Source of the DNA: an uncultured Alphaproteobacteria bacterium
GTDB lineage: Bacteria; Pseudomonadota; Alphaproteobacteria; Puniceispirillales; Puniceispirillaceae
Assembly (NCBI GenBank): GCA_937924895.1
Contig: CALEYP010000073.1
Coordinates: 1-14,804 of the forward strand
Length of the DNA: 14,804 nucleotides
Direction of reading: 5' to 3'
The position numbers and the translations under genes are program-made. Shown piece after piece: positions 1 to 7,752 of the stretch. Within the stretch, counting starts at the first letter, position 1, and each line of letters opens with the position of its first letter. A model generated the notes under the pieces. That model made no database searches, was not told the origin of the DNA, and saw only the letters and a list, made by a program, of their open reading frames with translations.

Positions 1-1
1 A

Positions 2-271
2 TATCTGCAGACGGATAATATTTTTGCCACTTTGATTTTGATACCGACGATTGCCGCCGGGAAAATCACCTTCGGGATTATGACTCAAATTCTTTCTGCC
101 TTTGGACAAGTCTCAAATAGTTTCCAATTCTTGGTAAATAGTTGGACGACGATTATCGAATTGATATCTATCTATAAGCGTCTTCAAGCCTTTGAAGCGA
201 CATTGGGTGATGCCCCGCTACCAAATCTTGACCAAGAATATATCGAGGTTGGCGCAAAAGCAGACGAATAA
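2..271 (+). CDS. SbmA/BacA-family peptide transporter, C-terminal fragment
   Basis: The reading frame is already open at base 2 and runs to a TAA at 269-271, so about 89 C-terminal residues are present and the rest lies left of the window. The visible protein begins YLQTDNIFATLILIPTIAAG and continues through a stretch with LVNSWTTIIELISIYKRLQAFE. This matches my memory of the conserved C-terminal end of the SbmA/BacA inner-membrane proteins. Those are ABC-transporter-like membrane proteins without an ATPase domain, which import peptides and antibiotics such as bleomycin and microcins. BacA is needed for normal very-long-chain lipid A modification in rhizobia. The final 20 or so residues are a variable hydrophilic tail. 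The gene converges on hldE with only 13 bases between the stop codons. The family call is fairly sure; sbmA and bacA cannot be told apart from this fragment. Confidence 0.85.
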   Translation, partial: YLQTDNIFATLILIPTIAAGKITFGIMTQILSAFGQVSNSFQFLVNSWTTIIELISIYKRLQAFEATLGDAPLPNLDQEYIEVGAKADE

Positions 272-284
272 ACCAGCTTAACGC

Positions 285-1721
285 TTAATCATTCAAGATG
301 GCGGTTGTGGAGTGACCTTCCAATAGCGGAATGGTCACCACCTGACCGCCATTTTCTATGACATGATCATAACCAACTATATCCTCTGCCTTATAATCAC
401 CGCCCTTGATCAACCTATCTGGTGTTAAGGCTTCAATGACGGAGAGGGGGGTATCCTCTTCAAAGATAACGACAGCATCCACAAATGGCAGCTGTGCAAT
501 GTTGGACGCGCGCACAATATCTGCTTGTGACGGGCGTGTTGGTCCTTTCAAACGCTTTACACTATCATCGCTATTCACGGCCACTATCAGCTTATCACAG
601 CCCTTAGCTGCTTCACGAAGGGCGAAGAGATGCCCTGGATGAAGCAAGTCAAAGCATCCATTTGTAAAGCCTATGAGGGCATTCTCAGCGCGCCATTTTT
701 CACAAAGCTCTTTGGTGTCTTGGCGTGTCAAAGGTGATGTGTCTGAGGGGCACGCCGTTATGAATTCACCCGCAGTCAGAGAGGCCGTGCCTGGCTTTGA
801 TACTACGATGCCAGCTGCAATTGTTGCAAACTGCATCGCATCAATGTGGGAGGCGCCTGCCGCTCGTGCAGCGGCTAAACTGGCTACCACCGTATCGCCC
901 GCACCAGATACATCAAATACATCTTTGGCAATGGTGGGAAGGTGATGCGCTGGCGCGGTCCCAGCAAGCAGCATGCCGCGGGCAGAGAGCGTGGTCAGAA
1001 TATTATCAATATGATGGCGCTCACATAGGTCAGAGACAGCCGCAGTGATATCATCATTGCTATCAGATTGAAGCGGTGTTGCTTGCTTTAGTTCAGATAA
1101 GTTTGGTGTCAGGAGCGAGGCGCCTTGATATTTGCCGAAATCTTGGGACTTGGGATCAGCAATCACTTGTTTGTGATGAGATTTCGCGAGTGAGATAATG
1201 CTCTGTGTCAGAGTGCGTGTCAGGCATCCTTTGGCGTAATCTGACAACACAATAACATCACATTGGGATATGTGGGTTTCAACAATATCAAGTAACGTCG
1301 CTTCAAGCGTTTGGGTAATATCGTCCTTTACCTCATCATCAACCCGTAAAATTTGTTGTACGCCAGCGCGGAACCTTGTTTTGGTCGTTGTGGGTCGCGC
1401 CTCATCCATTACCGGTTGATAAAGAAGGCCAGCGACAGAAGAGAGTTCATCAGCTAATGCCAACCCTGACGCATCTTTGCCGACAATGCCTGTGAGAATG
1501 GTTTTAACGCCAAGATGACATAAGTTACGTGCGACATTGGCTGCGCCACCTGGCATCGCCATGGTTGTTGTCTTTGAAAGAACAGGAACGGGAGCTTCCG
1601 GCGAGATGCGGTCGACTTGTCCATCAATAAATCGATCAAGCATCAAATCGCCAATAACAAGAACTGATTTATGGCACATGGCATCCAGTAACGAGGCTGC
1701 CTTTGGGGCATCAAACATCAT
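285..1721 (-). CDS. hldE: Bifunctional heptose-7-phosphate kinase / heptose-1-phosphate adenylyltransferase
   Basis: This 478-residue protein has the two-domain build and length of E. coli HldE (477 aa). Residues 1 to about 320 form a PfkB/ribokinase-type kinase: GGAANVARN at 58-66 lies in the sugar-binding region and GAGD at 273-276 carries the catalytic aspartate. Residues from about 340 form a nucleotidyltransferase domain with NGCFDLLHPGH (354-364, the HxGH motif), VNSDDSVKRLKGPTRP, and KGGDY at 439-443. The enzyme acts in the cytosol. It phosphorylates D-glycero-D-manno-heptose-7-phosphate at C1 and, after the phosphatase step, transfers AMP to give ADP-heptose for the LPS inner core. 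The ATG overlaps the glmU stop as ATGA (4 bases), so translation is probably coupled to glmU. A second ATG follows immediately, so the start is uncertain by one codon. A GT9 heptosyltransferase-type gene about 10 kb away fits the same pathway. Confidence 0.96.
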   Translation of the reverse strand: MMFDAPKAASLLDAMCHKSVLVIGDLMLDRFIDGQVDRISPEAPVPVLSKTTTMAMPGGAANVARNLCHLGVKTILTGIVGKDASGLALADELSSVAGLLYQPVMDEARPTTTKTRFRAGVQQILRVDDEVKDDITQTLEATLLDIVETHISQCDVIVLSDYAKGCLTRTLTQSIISLAKSHHKQVIADPKSQDFGKYQGASLLTPNLSELKQATPLQSDSNDDITAAVSDLCERHHIDNILTTLSARGMLLAGTAPAHHLPTIAKDVFDVSGAGDTVVASLAAARAAGASHIDAMQFATIAAGIVVSKPGTASLTAGEFITACPSDTSPLTRQDTKELCEKWRAENALIGFTNGCFDLLHPGHLFALREAAKGCDKLIVAVNSDDSVKRLKGPTRPSQADIVRASNIAQLPFVDAVVIFEEDTPLSVIEALTPDRLIKGGDYKAEDIVGYDHVIENGGQVVTIPLLEGHSTTAILND

Positions 1722-3070
1722 TGATCTTTTGCCTTCTTTTTATTGCGGAAGCTTGTACCGCCGCCGCCCAATGTTTTTTGCGGCGCTCTTGTAAGGGATA
1801 AATCATCAGGCAGTACCGATTTCGTGATGGTTGAACCTGCGCCAATAATGGCGCCATCTCCGATCGTCACAGGTGCCACGAGCGCGGTGTTGGAGCCGAT
1901 AAAGGCACCTTTGCCAATCTGTGTTTTAAATTTATCATACCCATCATAGTTGCACGTAATGGTCCCGGCACCAATATTCGCCTTAGCGCCTACCTCTGCA
2001 TCACCAATATAGGATAAATGATTGGCTTTCGCGCCATCTTCAAACACAGCTTTTTTGGTTTCCACAAAATTACCGATACGCACCGCATTGCCAAGGATGG
2101 TGCCAGGTCGCAAGCGCGCATAGGGGCCAATAACCGCGTCATGGCCCACTTCGGCATCCTCTAGATGAGAGAATGATTTGATATGCGCCCCAGAACGGAT
2201 GTGACAACGCCCTGCTATTACGGTATGAGGCTCAATGATGACATCAGCCTCAATCACACTATCTGCAGACAGGAAAATTGTCTCTGGTGCTACCAATGTG
2301 ACGCCATTTTCCATCGCTGCGTGGCGCAATCTGTCTTGTAACGCGGCTTCTGCCTTTGCCAAATCAGCTCGTGAATTGACGCCTAATAACTCAGACTCTT
2401 TTGCGACTTCATAGGTAATTTTCCGCTCTTGCTGTGCGGCAAGTTCCACTAAGTCTGTTAGATAATATTCTCCTTGTGCATTCCCATTTGTCAGAGATTG
2501 CAGACCGCTATTCGCAAAATCAGGGGATAAGGCCATCACGCCCGCATTTACAAGGGTTATAGCTTTCTCATCCTCTGTGGCATCAGCTTCCTCAACAATA
2601 GCAATGAGGTTCCCTTCTTGATTGGTTTTGAGTCTGCCATAGCCTGTTGGGGTAGCTGTTTCAAATCCTAGAACACATATGTCTGCACCGTTTGTCACAG
2701 CCTCAGCCATCTGGGACAAAGTCTCAGATGTGATAAGAGGCGTGTCGCCAAATAAAACAAGGATAGGATGTTCGCTCTCTTTCACAGCTTCATGCGCAAT
2801 CTTTGTCGCGTGACCGGTGCCAAGAGCGGTATCTTGGATCGCAATGTGACATGTCTCATGGCTATGTTGGACATAATCTACCATGTCTTGCGCATGCGGA
2901 GATGTCACAATACATAGCTGCGAGCTACCTGCATGCTGTGCGGTTTTAATGACCCAGCTCAACATTGCCATGCCGCCAATTTTGTGAAGTGGTTTAGCAA
3001 GCGCAGATTTCATACGCTTGCCTTGACCGGCTGCTAAGATATAGCTTGTAAAATTTGTCCCATTTATCAT
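1718..3070 (-). CDS. glmU: Bifunctional GlcN-1-P acetyltransferase / GlcNAc-1-P uridyltransferase
   Basis: GlmU makes UDP-GlcNAc from glucosamine-1-phosphate in two steps, feeding peptidoglycan and lipid A synthesis. With the ATG at 3070 it has 450 residues, against 456 in E. coli. The N-terminal uridyltransferase shows LAAGQGKRM at 12-20 followed by the conserved lysine in AKPLHKIGG, and GDTPL at 108-112. From about residue 255 the left-handed beta-helix repeats (hexads such as IGPYAR and IGNFVE) carry the acetyltransferase active site: NHLSYIGDAEVG at 350-361 with the expected catalytic histidine, then NYDG at 374-377. The frame stays open upstream. An in-frame ATG at 3115 preceded by AAAGAAAGAA would add 15 residues; earlier codons run into glmS and look non-native. 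The stop overlaps the hldE start (ATGA), so the two are probably one transcript. E. coli has glmU and glmS in tandem; here they are divergent. Confidence 0.96.
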   Translation of the reverse strand: MINGTNFTSYILAAGQGKRMKSALAKPLHKIGGMAMLSWVIKTAQHAGSSQLCIVTSPHAQDMVDYVQHSHETCHIAIQDTALGTGHATKIAHEAVKESEHPILVLFGDTPLITSETLSQMAEAVTNGADICVLGFETATPTGYGRLKTNQEGNLIAIVEEADATEDEKAITLVNAGVMALSPDFANSGLQSLTNGNAQGEYYLTDLVELAAQQERKITYEVAKESELLGVNSRADLAKAEAALQDRLRHAAMENGVTLVAPETIFLSADSVIEADVIIEPHTVIAGRCHIRSGAHIKSFSHLEDAEVGHDAVIGPYARLRPGTILGNAVRIGNFVETKKAVFEDGAKANHLSYIGDAEVGAKANIGAGTITCNYDGYDKFKTQIGKGAFIGSNTALVAPVTIGDGAIIGAGSTITKSVLPDDLSLTRAPQKTLGGGGTSFRNKKKAKDQ

Positions 3071-3209
3071 GTTATTTTTATAGGCAAACCGGTGGAAAGT
3101 TTCAAAAGAATTCATGTAATTCTTTCTTTTAAATGGTGGATTGTTTAGAACAATGGGGTGAGGTGACTGAACCTCTTTCAAATAACGCACAATGGGATGA
3201 TTCAAGGAC
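3071..3209. promoter_or_regulatory. Divergent glmU/glmS regulatory region
   Basis: These 139 bases between the glmU and glmS starts must hold the promoters for both directions, since neither gene has a same-strand neighbour upstream. I see no confident sigma-70 boxes in either direction. The best minus-strand candidate is TTGTTC with TAAAAG 16 bases on, which is weak. The region contains a perfect 6-3-6 dyad (3140-3154), a small GAGGT/ACCTC inverted repeat (3160-3175, loop of 6), and an 11/12 direct repeat of ACAATGGGRTGA at 3150-3161 and 3189-3200. No glmS ribozyme is expected in this type of organism, and the leader is too short for one. Confidence 0.6.
3140..3154. repeat. Perfect 15-bp dyad, candidate operator
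   Basis: The sequence ATTGTTTAGAACAAT has 6-base arms that are exact reverse complements around a 3-base centre. It lies about 55 bases before the glmS ATG and about 70 before the glmU ATG, in the only space available for control of both genes. The arm length and spacing suit a dimeric regulator, but no regulator gene sits nearby. The stem with a 3-base loop could also form weakly in RNA. No function has been shown. Confidence 0.4.
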
Positions 3210-5030
3210 ATGTGTGGAATTGTTGGCCATGTTGGCGAAGGAAATAGTGCTGATATCCTCATTGAGGGTCTCAAGCGCTTAGAATATCGCGGTTATGATA
3301 GCTCTGGCATTGCTGTGTTAGAGGACGGCGCGCTATCTGTTGATAAGGCCACAGGTAAATTAGCGAATTTAACGGCTATTACAGATCACAAGAAATACTC
3401 AGCTAACATCGGTATTGGTCATACAAGATGGGCCACACATGGCGGCGTCACACACGCGAATGCACATCCGCATCTGGCATCTGATAAAGCCGTGGTGGTG
3501 CATAATGGCATTGTTGAGAATTATAAAGAATTACGCGCAGAGCTTCAGGCGCTAGGGCATGAATTTGCCTCTGACACTGATACAGAGGTGATTGCGCATT
3601 TAGCCATTGAATTAGCAAAGACAATCAATGATGAGACCGCTTTGCTCAAAGCGATTATTGCGCGGCTAGATGGGTCTTATGCCTTTGCCTTGTTGATGAC
3701 AGATTACCCCGATTGTTTATTGGTGGCACGTAATGCCTCGCCATTGGCGATTGGTATTGGCGAAGGTGCCTATTTTGTCGCCTCAGATGCAATGGCGATG
3801 TCATCGCAAACCCAGCGCGTGATTTATCTCAAAGATAATGATTATGCCATTGTTCGTCAGAATGAAGCTGTGATTTATGACAAGGATGACCAGCGCGCCA
3901 ATCGCGAAGAGGTTATCGTATCAGCTAATCCTGGCCTTGTGAGTAAGGGGGGATATCGGCATTTCATGGAAAAGGAAATCCATGAACAGCCAGATGCAAT
4001 TGCTCATACTCTATCTGCTATGACAGATGAGTCTGGCACTTTAACAGCCTGTCTCTCTGAGGATGAGTTAAAAAATATGACAGGACTTGTGATGCTAGCC
4101 GCTGGCACCTCACATTATGCCGGGCTTGTAGGCCGGTATTGGATTGAAAAGCTAAGCGGTGTTCCTGTTACCGTTGAAGTAGCATCTGAGTATCGGTATC
4201 GGGCACCTGTGACCTCTCATCTTAGCCATGCCATTGCTATATCACAATCAGGTGAAAGCCTGGATACTTTGATGGCGCTTCGCCATGCACAAGAAGAAGG
4301 GTTGAAATCGATTGCTTTGGTGAATGTCGATCACTCAACCATCGCCCGGGAATCTGATTTCATTTTACCGACGAGGGCAGGGCCTGAAATCGGTGTAGCG
4401 TCTACCAAAGCATTTACGGCACAGCTGACGGTCTTGTTGTCACTCGCAATTGCATTAGGTCGTGCAAAAGGCGTGATAAGCGAAGAAGAGGCAAAAGAGC
4501 GCCATGAGGAATTGCAGAAATTACCTAGCTTAGTTGGTAAATGCCTGTCTCTTTTTGAGCCGCTTCGTCCGATAGCGCATGAGTTATCAAAGGCGCGATC
4601 TTGCCTGTTCCTTGGGCGAGATAGTTTGTTCCCTATTGCCCTTGAAGGGGCGCTGAAATTAAAGGAGCTGTCCTATATTCACGCTGAAGGATTTGCCGCC
4701 GGTGAGATGAAGCACGGACCAATCGCCCTTATTGAAGATGGCCTGCCAGTGGTGAGCTTGCTTGGGGCAGATGCGCTATCTCAGAAGGTCATCAGCAACC
4801 TAAAAGAAGCACAGGCCCGTGGTGCTAAGATCATTCTGTTGGCGGCCGAAGATGTAGCTGATGAGGTGGATTTTGCAAGTGATGTTTGTCGCCTGCCAAA
4901 TTGCAGTGAATATGTCATGCCGTTCATCCTCACTGTGCCAGCGCAGATTTTGGCGTATCTGACCGCCTCAGAAAAAGGGACAGATGTCGATCAGCCGCGC
5001 AACCTCGCCAAATCTGTGACGGTTGAGTAG
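3210..5030 (+). CDS. glmS: Glutamine--fructose-6-phosphate aminotransferase (isomerizing)
   Basis: GlmS converts fructose-6-phosphate and glutamine to glucosamine-6-phosphate, the entry step to all amino-sugar envelope polymers. The protein has 606 residues (E. coli 609). It opens MCGIVGHVG, so the ATG is fixed by the cysteine that becomes the N-terminal nucleophile of the class-II glutamine amidotransferase domain (about 2-220, with GHTRWATHGG and HNGIVENY). Two SIS sugar-isomerase domains follow: SQSGES near residue 345, RAGPEIGVASTKAFTAQL, and LEGALKLKELSYIHAEGF in the second. The C-terminal DQPRNLAKSVTVE is the usual conserved end. AAGGA stands very close to the ATG, with GGGATGA further up. 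No terminator hairpin is seen after the stop, and the next gene begins about 20-55 bases later, so read-through into the two downstream genes is likely. Confidence 0.97.
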   Translation: MCGIVGHVGEGNSADILIEGLKRLEYRGYDSSGIAVLEDGALSVDKATGKLANLTAITDHKKYSANIGIGHTRWATHGGVTHANAHPHLASDKAVVVHNGIVENYKELRAELQALGHEFASDTDTEVIAHLAIELAKTINDETALLKAIIARLDGSYAFALLMTDYPDCLLVARNASPLAIGIGEGAYFVASDAMAMSSQTQRVIYLKDNDYAIVRQNEAVIYDKDDQRANREEVIVSANPGLVSKGGYRHFMEKEIHEQPDAIAHTLSAMTDESGTLTACLSEDELKNMTGLVMLAAGTSHYAGLVGRYWIEKLSGVPVTVEVASEYRYRAPVTSHLSHAIAISQSGESLDTLMALRHAQEEGLKSIALVNVDHSTIARESDFILPTRAGPEIGVASTKAFTAQLTVLLSLAIALGRAKGVISEEEAKERHEELQKLPSLVGKCLSLFEPLRPIAHELSKARSCLFLGRDSLFPIALEGALKLKELSYIHAEGFAAGEMKHGPIALIEDGLPVVSLLGADALSQKVISNLKEAQARGAKIILLAAEDVADEVDFASDVCRLPNCSEYVMPFILTVPAQILAYLTASEKGTDVDQPRNLAKSVTVE

Positions 5031-5051
5031 GTCGCACAAAGCTATAAAGAG

Positions 5052-5582
5052 GTGTCAGGGGGCAATAAGGGACTTTTGGTAACGGTGCAAAAACGACCCA
5101 AACAAATTGTTGATTTGTTGCTTCCCATTGGGTGGATTGTGCCGTTGGTGGCGATGTGTCATCCTTTACCGTTTTTCCTTTTGGCTGTTGGCGTGTGGAG
5201 TACTCTTGCTGACGCTGATTTCCTTGGGTTGCTACAAGTTATTATTACTTGTGTGACAATGGTTTTCACCTTTGGCTTGATTTTATGGATACCAACAATG
5301 GTGATTGCGTTTGGCGCTTTTGCGATGCTGTTTCGGCGTGCGAGACGCCTTGGCAAAATGCCGCATTATCTCATTTTTGCTCTGCTTGCCTCTGTCTGTG
5401 GGTTTGTTGCACAGGCAGCCATTTTCCTTATCACAGATTATTCAGGCAGTTTAGAGTCTGGTGAATGGGATGAGTCTCTGTCCATCATCTTCTATTCTTT
5501 TGTGACGGCACTTCCCTCAGGTATTTTGGGCGGATGGCTATTGAAGCGGTCTGTCAAAGATGATTTACTTATATTTAATTAA
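5052..5582 (+). CDS. Unrecognised polytopic membrane protein
   Basis: I do not recognise the family. The 176-residue frame is strongly hydrophobic, with about four or five likely membrane segments (roughly 21-49, 58-93 as one or two passes, 105-127 and 143-164). A basic loop, RRARRLGK, at 95-102 and a basic or mixed C-terminal tail suggest these parts face the cytosol. An acidic stretch, SGSLESGEWDES (131-142), probably lies outside. No catalytic motif stands out. The start is uncertain: GTG at 5052 has AAAGAGG directly against it, TTG at 5076 follows AAGGGA closely, and GTG at 5085 has the same AAGGG about 13 bases upstream. It lies on the glmS strand with no terminator between and is probably co-transcribed with glmS. 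Its stop is 31 bases before the next gene's likely start. Confidence 0.7.
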   Translation: MSGGNKGLLVTVQKRPKQIVDLLLPIGWIVPLVAMCHPLPFFLLAVGVWSTLADADFLGLLQVIITCVTMVFTFGLILWIPTMVIAFGAFAMLFRRARRLGKMPHYLIFALLASVCGFVAQAAIFLITDYSGSLESGEWDESLSIIFYSFVTALPSGILGGWLLKRSVKDDLLIFN

Positions 5583-5613
5583 GCGAAATGTTTTTGTGAA
5601 GAGGGCCTTGAAG

Positions 5614-6303
5614 ATGAAACATCTAACAAAGATTGCGGCGATCGTGACAATTATGATGCTGGGCCTCTCATCACCCTCACAGGCACTAACATTGAAATCC
5701 GGTCAGGTTCTTGGTTCTGATGGGAATGTATATGATGGCGCATCTCCTGAACAAGCTGACCAATTAGTGAAGAATGCGCAGAAAGAAGACTTCTTTGGTA
5801 ATAAGAAGTCATCAGGCGTTGTGGGCAGTAATTTATTTGTTGTCGTTGAAGGAGATGCGGTCTTTATCCCGCTCGCAGAACTGCGTGGCCGTGACAAGGA
5901 TGGCGTCACAGAGGTCGTAAAAGATTATATTACGAGCCATTTGATTTCGCATATGACAGCGCAGCATATTGCAGAAGAGGGTAGTATTGATGCAGAGGCA
6001 CTAGCTGACTTTGAAAAATTAGGCATCGAAAATGGCGAATATACTGCCGAAATCGCTGAGCAAATCACAGAATTTGCACAATATGACGTGCAAAAGGCCA
6101 CTGAATTACTTGAGGCGACATTAGACTTAGCCACGGTTGATGCTGCTAATGATGCTGCCAGGGAGGCCGCTGAATCTGCATTGGAGCAAGCCTTTGAAGC
6201 CGCGCATTCCGTGGCTGCGGAAGCCTATGATGCTATTCATGGTGAAGGGGCGCATTGCGAGCAGGACCCAAATTGCGAAATCTGGACGCCTGATTCAGAA
6301 TAA
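5614..6303 (+). CDS. Unrecognised secreted, acidic, helix-rich protein
   Basis: I do not recognise the family. The chosen ATG is preceded by GAAGAGGG about 8 bases upstream and gives a clean signal peptide: a basic MKHLTK start, a hydrophobic core to residue 19, and probable cleavage after SPSQA (residue 24). The predicted 229-residue product is therefore exported, most likely to the periplasm. The mature N-terminal third holds LKSGQVLGSDGNVYDGASPE (27-46) and a short beta-prone block, NLFVVVEGDAVFIPLAEL (73-90). From about 95 to 210 it is rich in Ala and Glu and looks like amphipathic helices. The end carries two cysteines, CEQDPNC (215-221), which could form a disulfide in the periplasm. 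An upstream ATG at 5560 overlaps the previous gene and would bury the signal peptide, so it was not used. The gene ends 11 bases from the converging GNAT gene. Confidence 0.75.
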   Translation: MKHLTKIAAIVTIMMLGLSSPSQALTLKSGQVLGSDGNVYDGASPEQADQLVKNAQKEDFFGNKKSSGVVGSNLFVVVEGDAVFIPLAELRGRDKDGVTEVVKDYITSHLISHMTAQHIAEEGSIDAEALADFEKLGIENGEYTAEIAEQITEFAQYDVQKATELLEATLDLATVDAANDAAREAAESALEQAFEAAHSVAAEAYDAIHGEGAHCEQDPNCEIWTPDSE

Positions 6304-6314
6304 GTGATGGGCTG

Positions 6315-6848
6315 CTAGGATGGACGCCATAGGGATAATGACTTCTGCATATACACCACATCTAGGTAACGGCCGAATTTAAAGCCGATATCTTTGGCTT
6401 GGCCGATTTTTTCAAACCCGACTGAGTGATGCAGGCCAATAGAGGCGCGATTATCTGAATCTCCAATCACAGCTATCATTTGCTCAAATCCAGCGCTATG
6501 GGCCTTTGTGACGAGATGAATAAGCATTTCTTTGCCAATCCCTTTGCCAATCGCCTCAGGGGCAACATAGATGCTATCTTCTACGGTATGGCGATAGGCA
6601 GCCCGCTCCTTGTAAGGACCAAAATAGGCAAATCCAGCAATCTTTGTCTTTTCAAGACAGGCGAGGATAATGGGAAAATTCTGGTCTGCTAATTTTAAGA
6701 AGCGGTCACGCATCTGCGTCTCATTAGGCGGCGTTATTTCAAAGCTACCTGTGCCATGAAGCACATGATGACGATAAATCGCAGTGGCGCTTGCAATATC
6801 ATTTGGATTAGTCACATCTAATGAACGGATGGTGAGCTGATCAAGCAT
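6315..6848 (-). CDS. GNAT acetyltransferase, phosphinothricin-acetyltransferase type
   Basis: The 177-residue protein resembles the Pat/MnaT (YncA) branch of the GNAT superfamily, which acetylates the amino group of small amino-acid-like substrates such as phosphinothricin, methionine sulfoximine or methionine. Typical segments are AIYRHHVLHGTGSFE (23-37), GPYKERAAYRHTVEDSIYV (77-95, including the conserved VEDS glutamate), the acetyl-CoA loop GKGIGKEML (101-109), and AVIGDSDNRASIGLHHSVGF (126-145). Length is normal and nothing is missing. The ATG has GAGG 5 bases upstream. It stands alone on the minus strand between two plus-strand genes, so it has its own promoter, which I cannot place. The true substrate cannot be read from the sequence. 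Generic detoxification or amino-acid N-acetylation is likely. Confidence 0.9.
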   Translation of the reverse strand: MLDQLTIRSLDVTNPNDIASATAIYRHHVLHGTGSFEITPPNETQMRDRFLKLADQNFPIILACLEKTKIAGFAYFGPYKERAAYRHTVEDSIYVAPEAIGKGIGKEMLIHLVTKAHSAGFEQMIAVIGDSDNRASIGLHHSVGFEKIGQAKDIGFKFGRYLDVVYMQKSLSLWRPS

Positions 6849-6996
6849 AAGCGCCTCATTTAGTATCTGTACCTGCCTTCACTATTCCCTTATCTCGCTT
6901 TGTAAAGCAATGGGTTGCTGCGAAATATTAATAAGCCTCATACTACAGACATCTAAGTCATGCCCGCTATCGTGTCATCACAATTTTGGCCACAAA

Positions 6997-7002
6997 AGGA
7001 GG
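6997..7002 (+). promoter_or_regulatory. Strong Shine-Dalgarno fixing the oxidoreductase start
   Basis: A perfect AGGAGG stands 6 bases before the ATG at 7009. It selects that ATG over the in-frame upstream ATG at 6910, whose extra 33 residues would be Cys-rich and unlike the family. Confidence 0.8.
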
Positions 7003-7008
7003 CACCTC

Positions 7009-7752
7009 ATGTTATCCCCTATGCAAGACAAACTATGTCAAACCGGTGATTTTGATTTTTCTCATTTGACCGCTTTATTCCTCAATTGCACTTTGAAAAG
7101 AAGTCCTGAACTATCTCATACGAGTGGGCTCATCGATATTTCTGCTGAGATTATGAAGCGCAAAGGGGTCAAGGTGCATCATATTCGTCCAGCTGACCAT
7201 AAAATAGCAACAGGTGTATGGCCTGATATGACAAAGCACGGTCATGAATTTGATGATTGGCCAGAGATTTATGAACTAGTGACAGAAGCAGATATTCTTA
7301 TATTAGGCACACCTATTTGGCTTGGCGAGAAATCTTCGATTTGCACCCAGATTGTTGAACGGCTTTATGCTAGCTCAGGTGACCTGAATACGTCTGGTCA
7401 ATATGCCTATTATGGCAAGGTAGGCGGATGCCTTATCACAGGTAATGAGGATGGCGTAAAACACTGCGCTATGTCGATGCTTTATGCCTTGCAACATATT
7501 GGTTACACCATTCCGCCACAAGCAGATGCTGGGTGGATTGGAGAAGCCGGACCAGGTCCGTCTTATCTAGATGATGGCTCTGGTGGCCCTGAAAATGATT
7601 TCACTAATCGTAATACAACATTTATGACGTGGAATTTGATGCATATGGCAGCGATGCTAAAAGCACAAAAAGGCTTACCAGCTCATGGAAATCAGCGGTC
7701 TTTATGGGATGCGGGTTGCCGTTTTGATTTCCCAAATCCTGAATATCGTTAA
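7009..7752 (+). CDS. Flavodoxin-fold NAD(P)H-dependent FMN oxidoreductase
   Basis: The 247-residue product has the pattern of the NADPH-dependent FMN reductase / flavodoxin-like fold. A first beta strand, TALFLNCTLK (21-30), leads into a loop (RSPELSHTSGL) that would hold the FMN phosphate. It is followed by a helix, ADILILGTPIWLGEKSS (94-110) and GGCLITGNEDGVKH (139-152), which would contact the flavin ring. The last 60 residues include a Gly/Pro-rich segment, EAGPGPSYLDDGSGGPEND (179-197), and a helix. Such enzymes reduce quinones, flavins or small electrophiles in the cytosol; the substrate here is unknown. The start is set by the AGGAGG at 6997. The gene is followed after about 110 bases by an exporter on the same strand, and whether they share a transcript is unclear. 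Confidence 0.85.
   Translation: MLSPMQDKLCQTGDFDFSHLTALFLNCTLKRSPELSHTSGLIDISAEIMKRKGVKVHHIRPADHKIATGVWPDMTKHGHEFDDWPEIYELVTEADILILGTPIWLGEKSSICTQIVERLYASSGDLNTSGQYAYYGKVGGCLITGNEDGVKHCAMSMLYALQHIGYTIPPQADAGWIGEAGPGPSYLDDGSGGPENDFTNRNTTFMTWNLMHMAAMLKAQKGLPAHGNQRSLWDAGCRFDFPNPEYR

Noticed and set aside
3071..3274. N-terminal extension of GlmU by 68 residues up to 3274
   Set aside because: The extension runs antisense into the first 65 bases of glmS and across the shared control region, and it is not expected for GlmU, whose nucleotide-binding loop should be within about 20 residues of the start.
5560..5613. Upstream ATG for the secreted unknown protein
   Set aside because: It overlaps the previous gene and puts 18 residues ahead of a textbook signal peptide, while the ATG at 5614 has GAAGAGGG 8 bases upstream.
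6897..6906. Decamer GCTTTGTAAA shared with 10701-10710
   Set aside because: Both copies are intergenic, but a shared 10-mer in a 15-kb window can arise by chance and the two sites have different symmetry and gene context.
6910..7008. 33-residue N-terminal extension of the flavodoxin-fold oxidoreductase
   Set aside because: A perfect AGGAGG 6 bases before the ATG at 7009 marks the true start, and the extra residues look like translated spacer.
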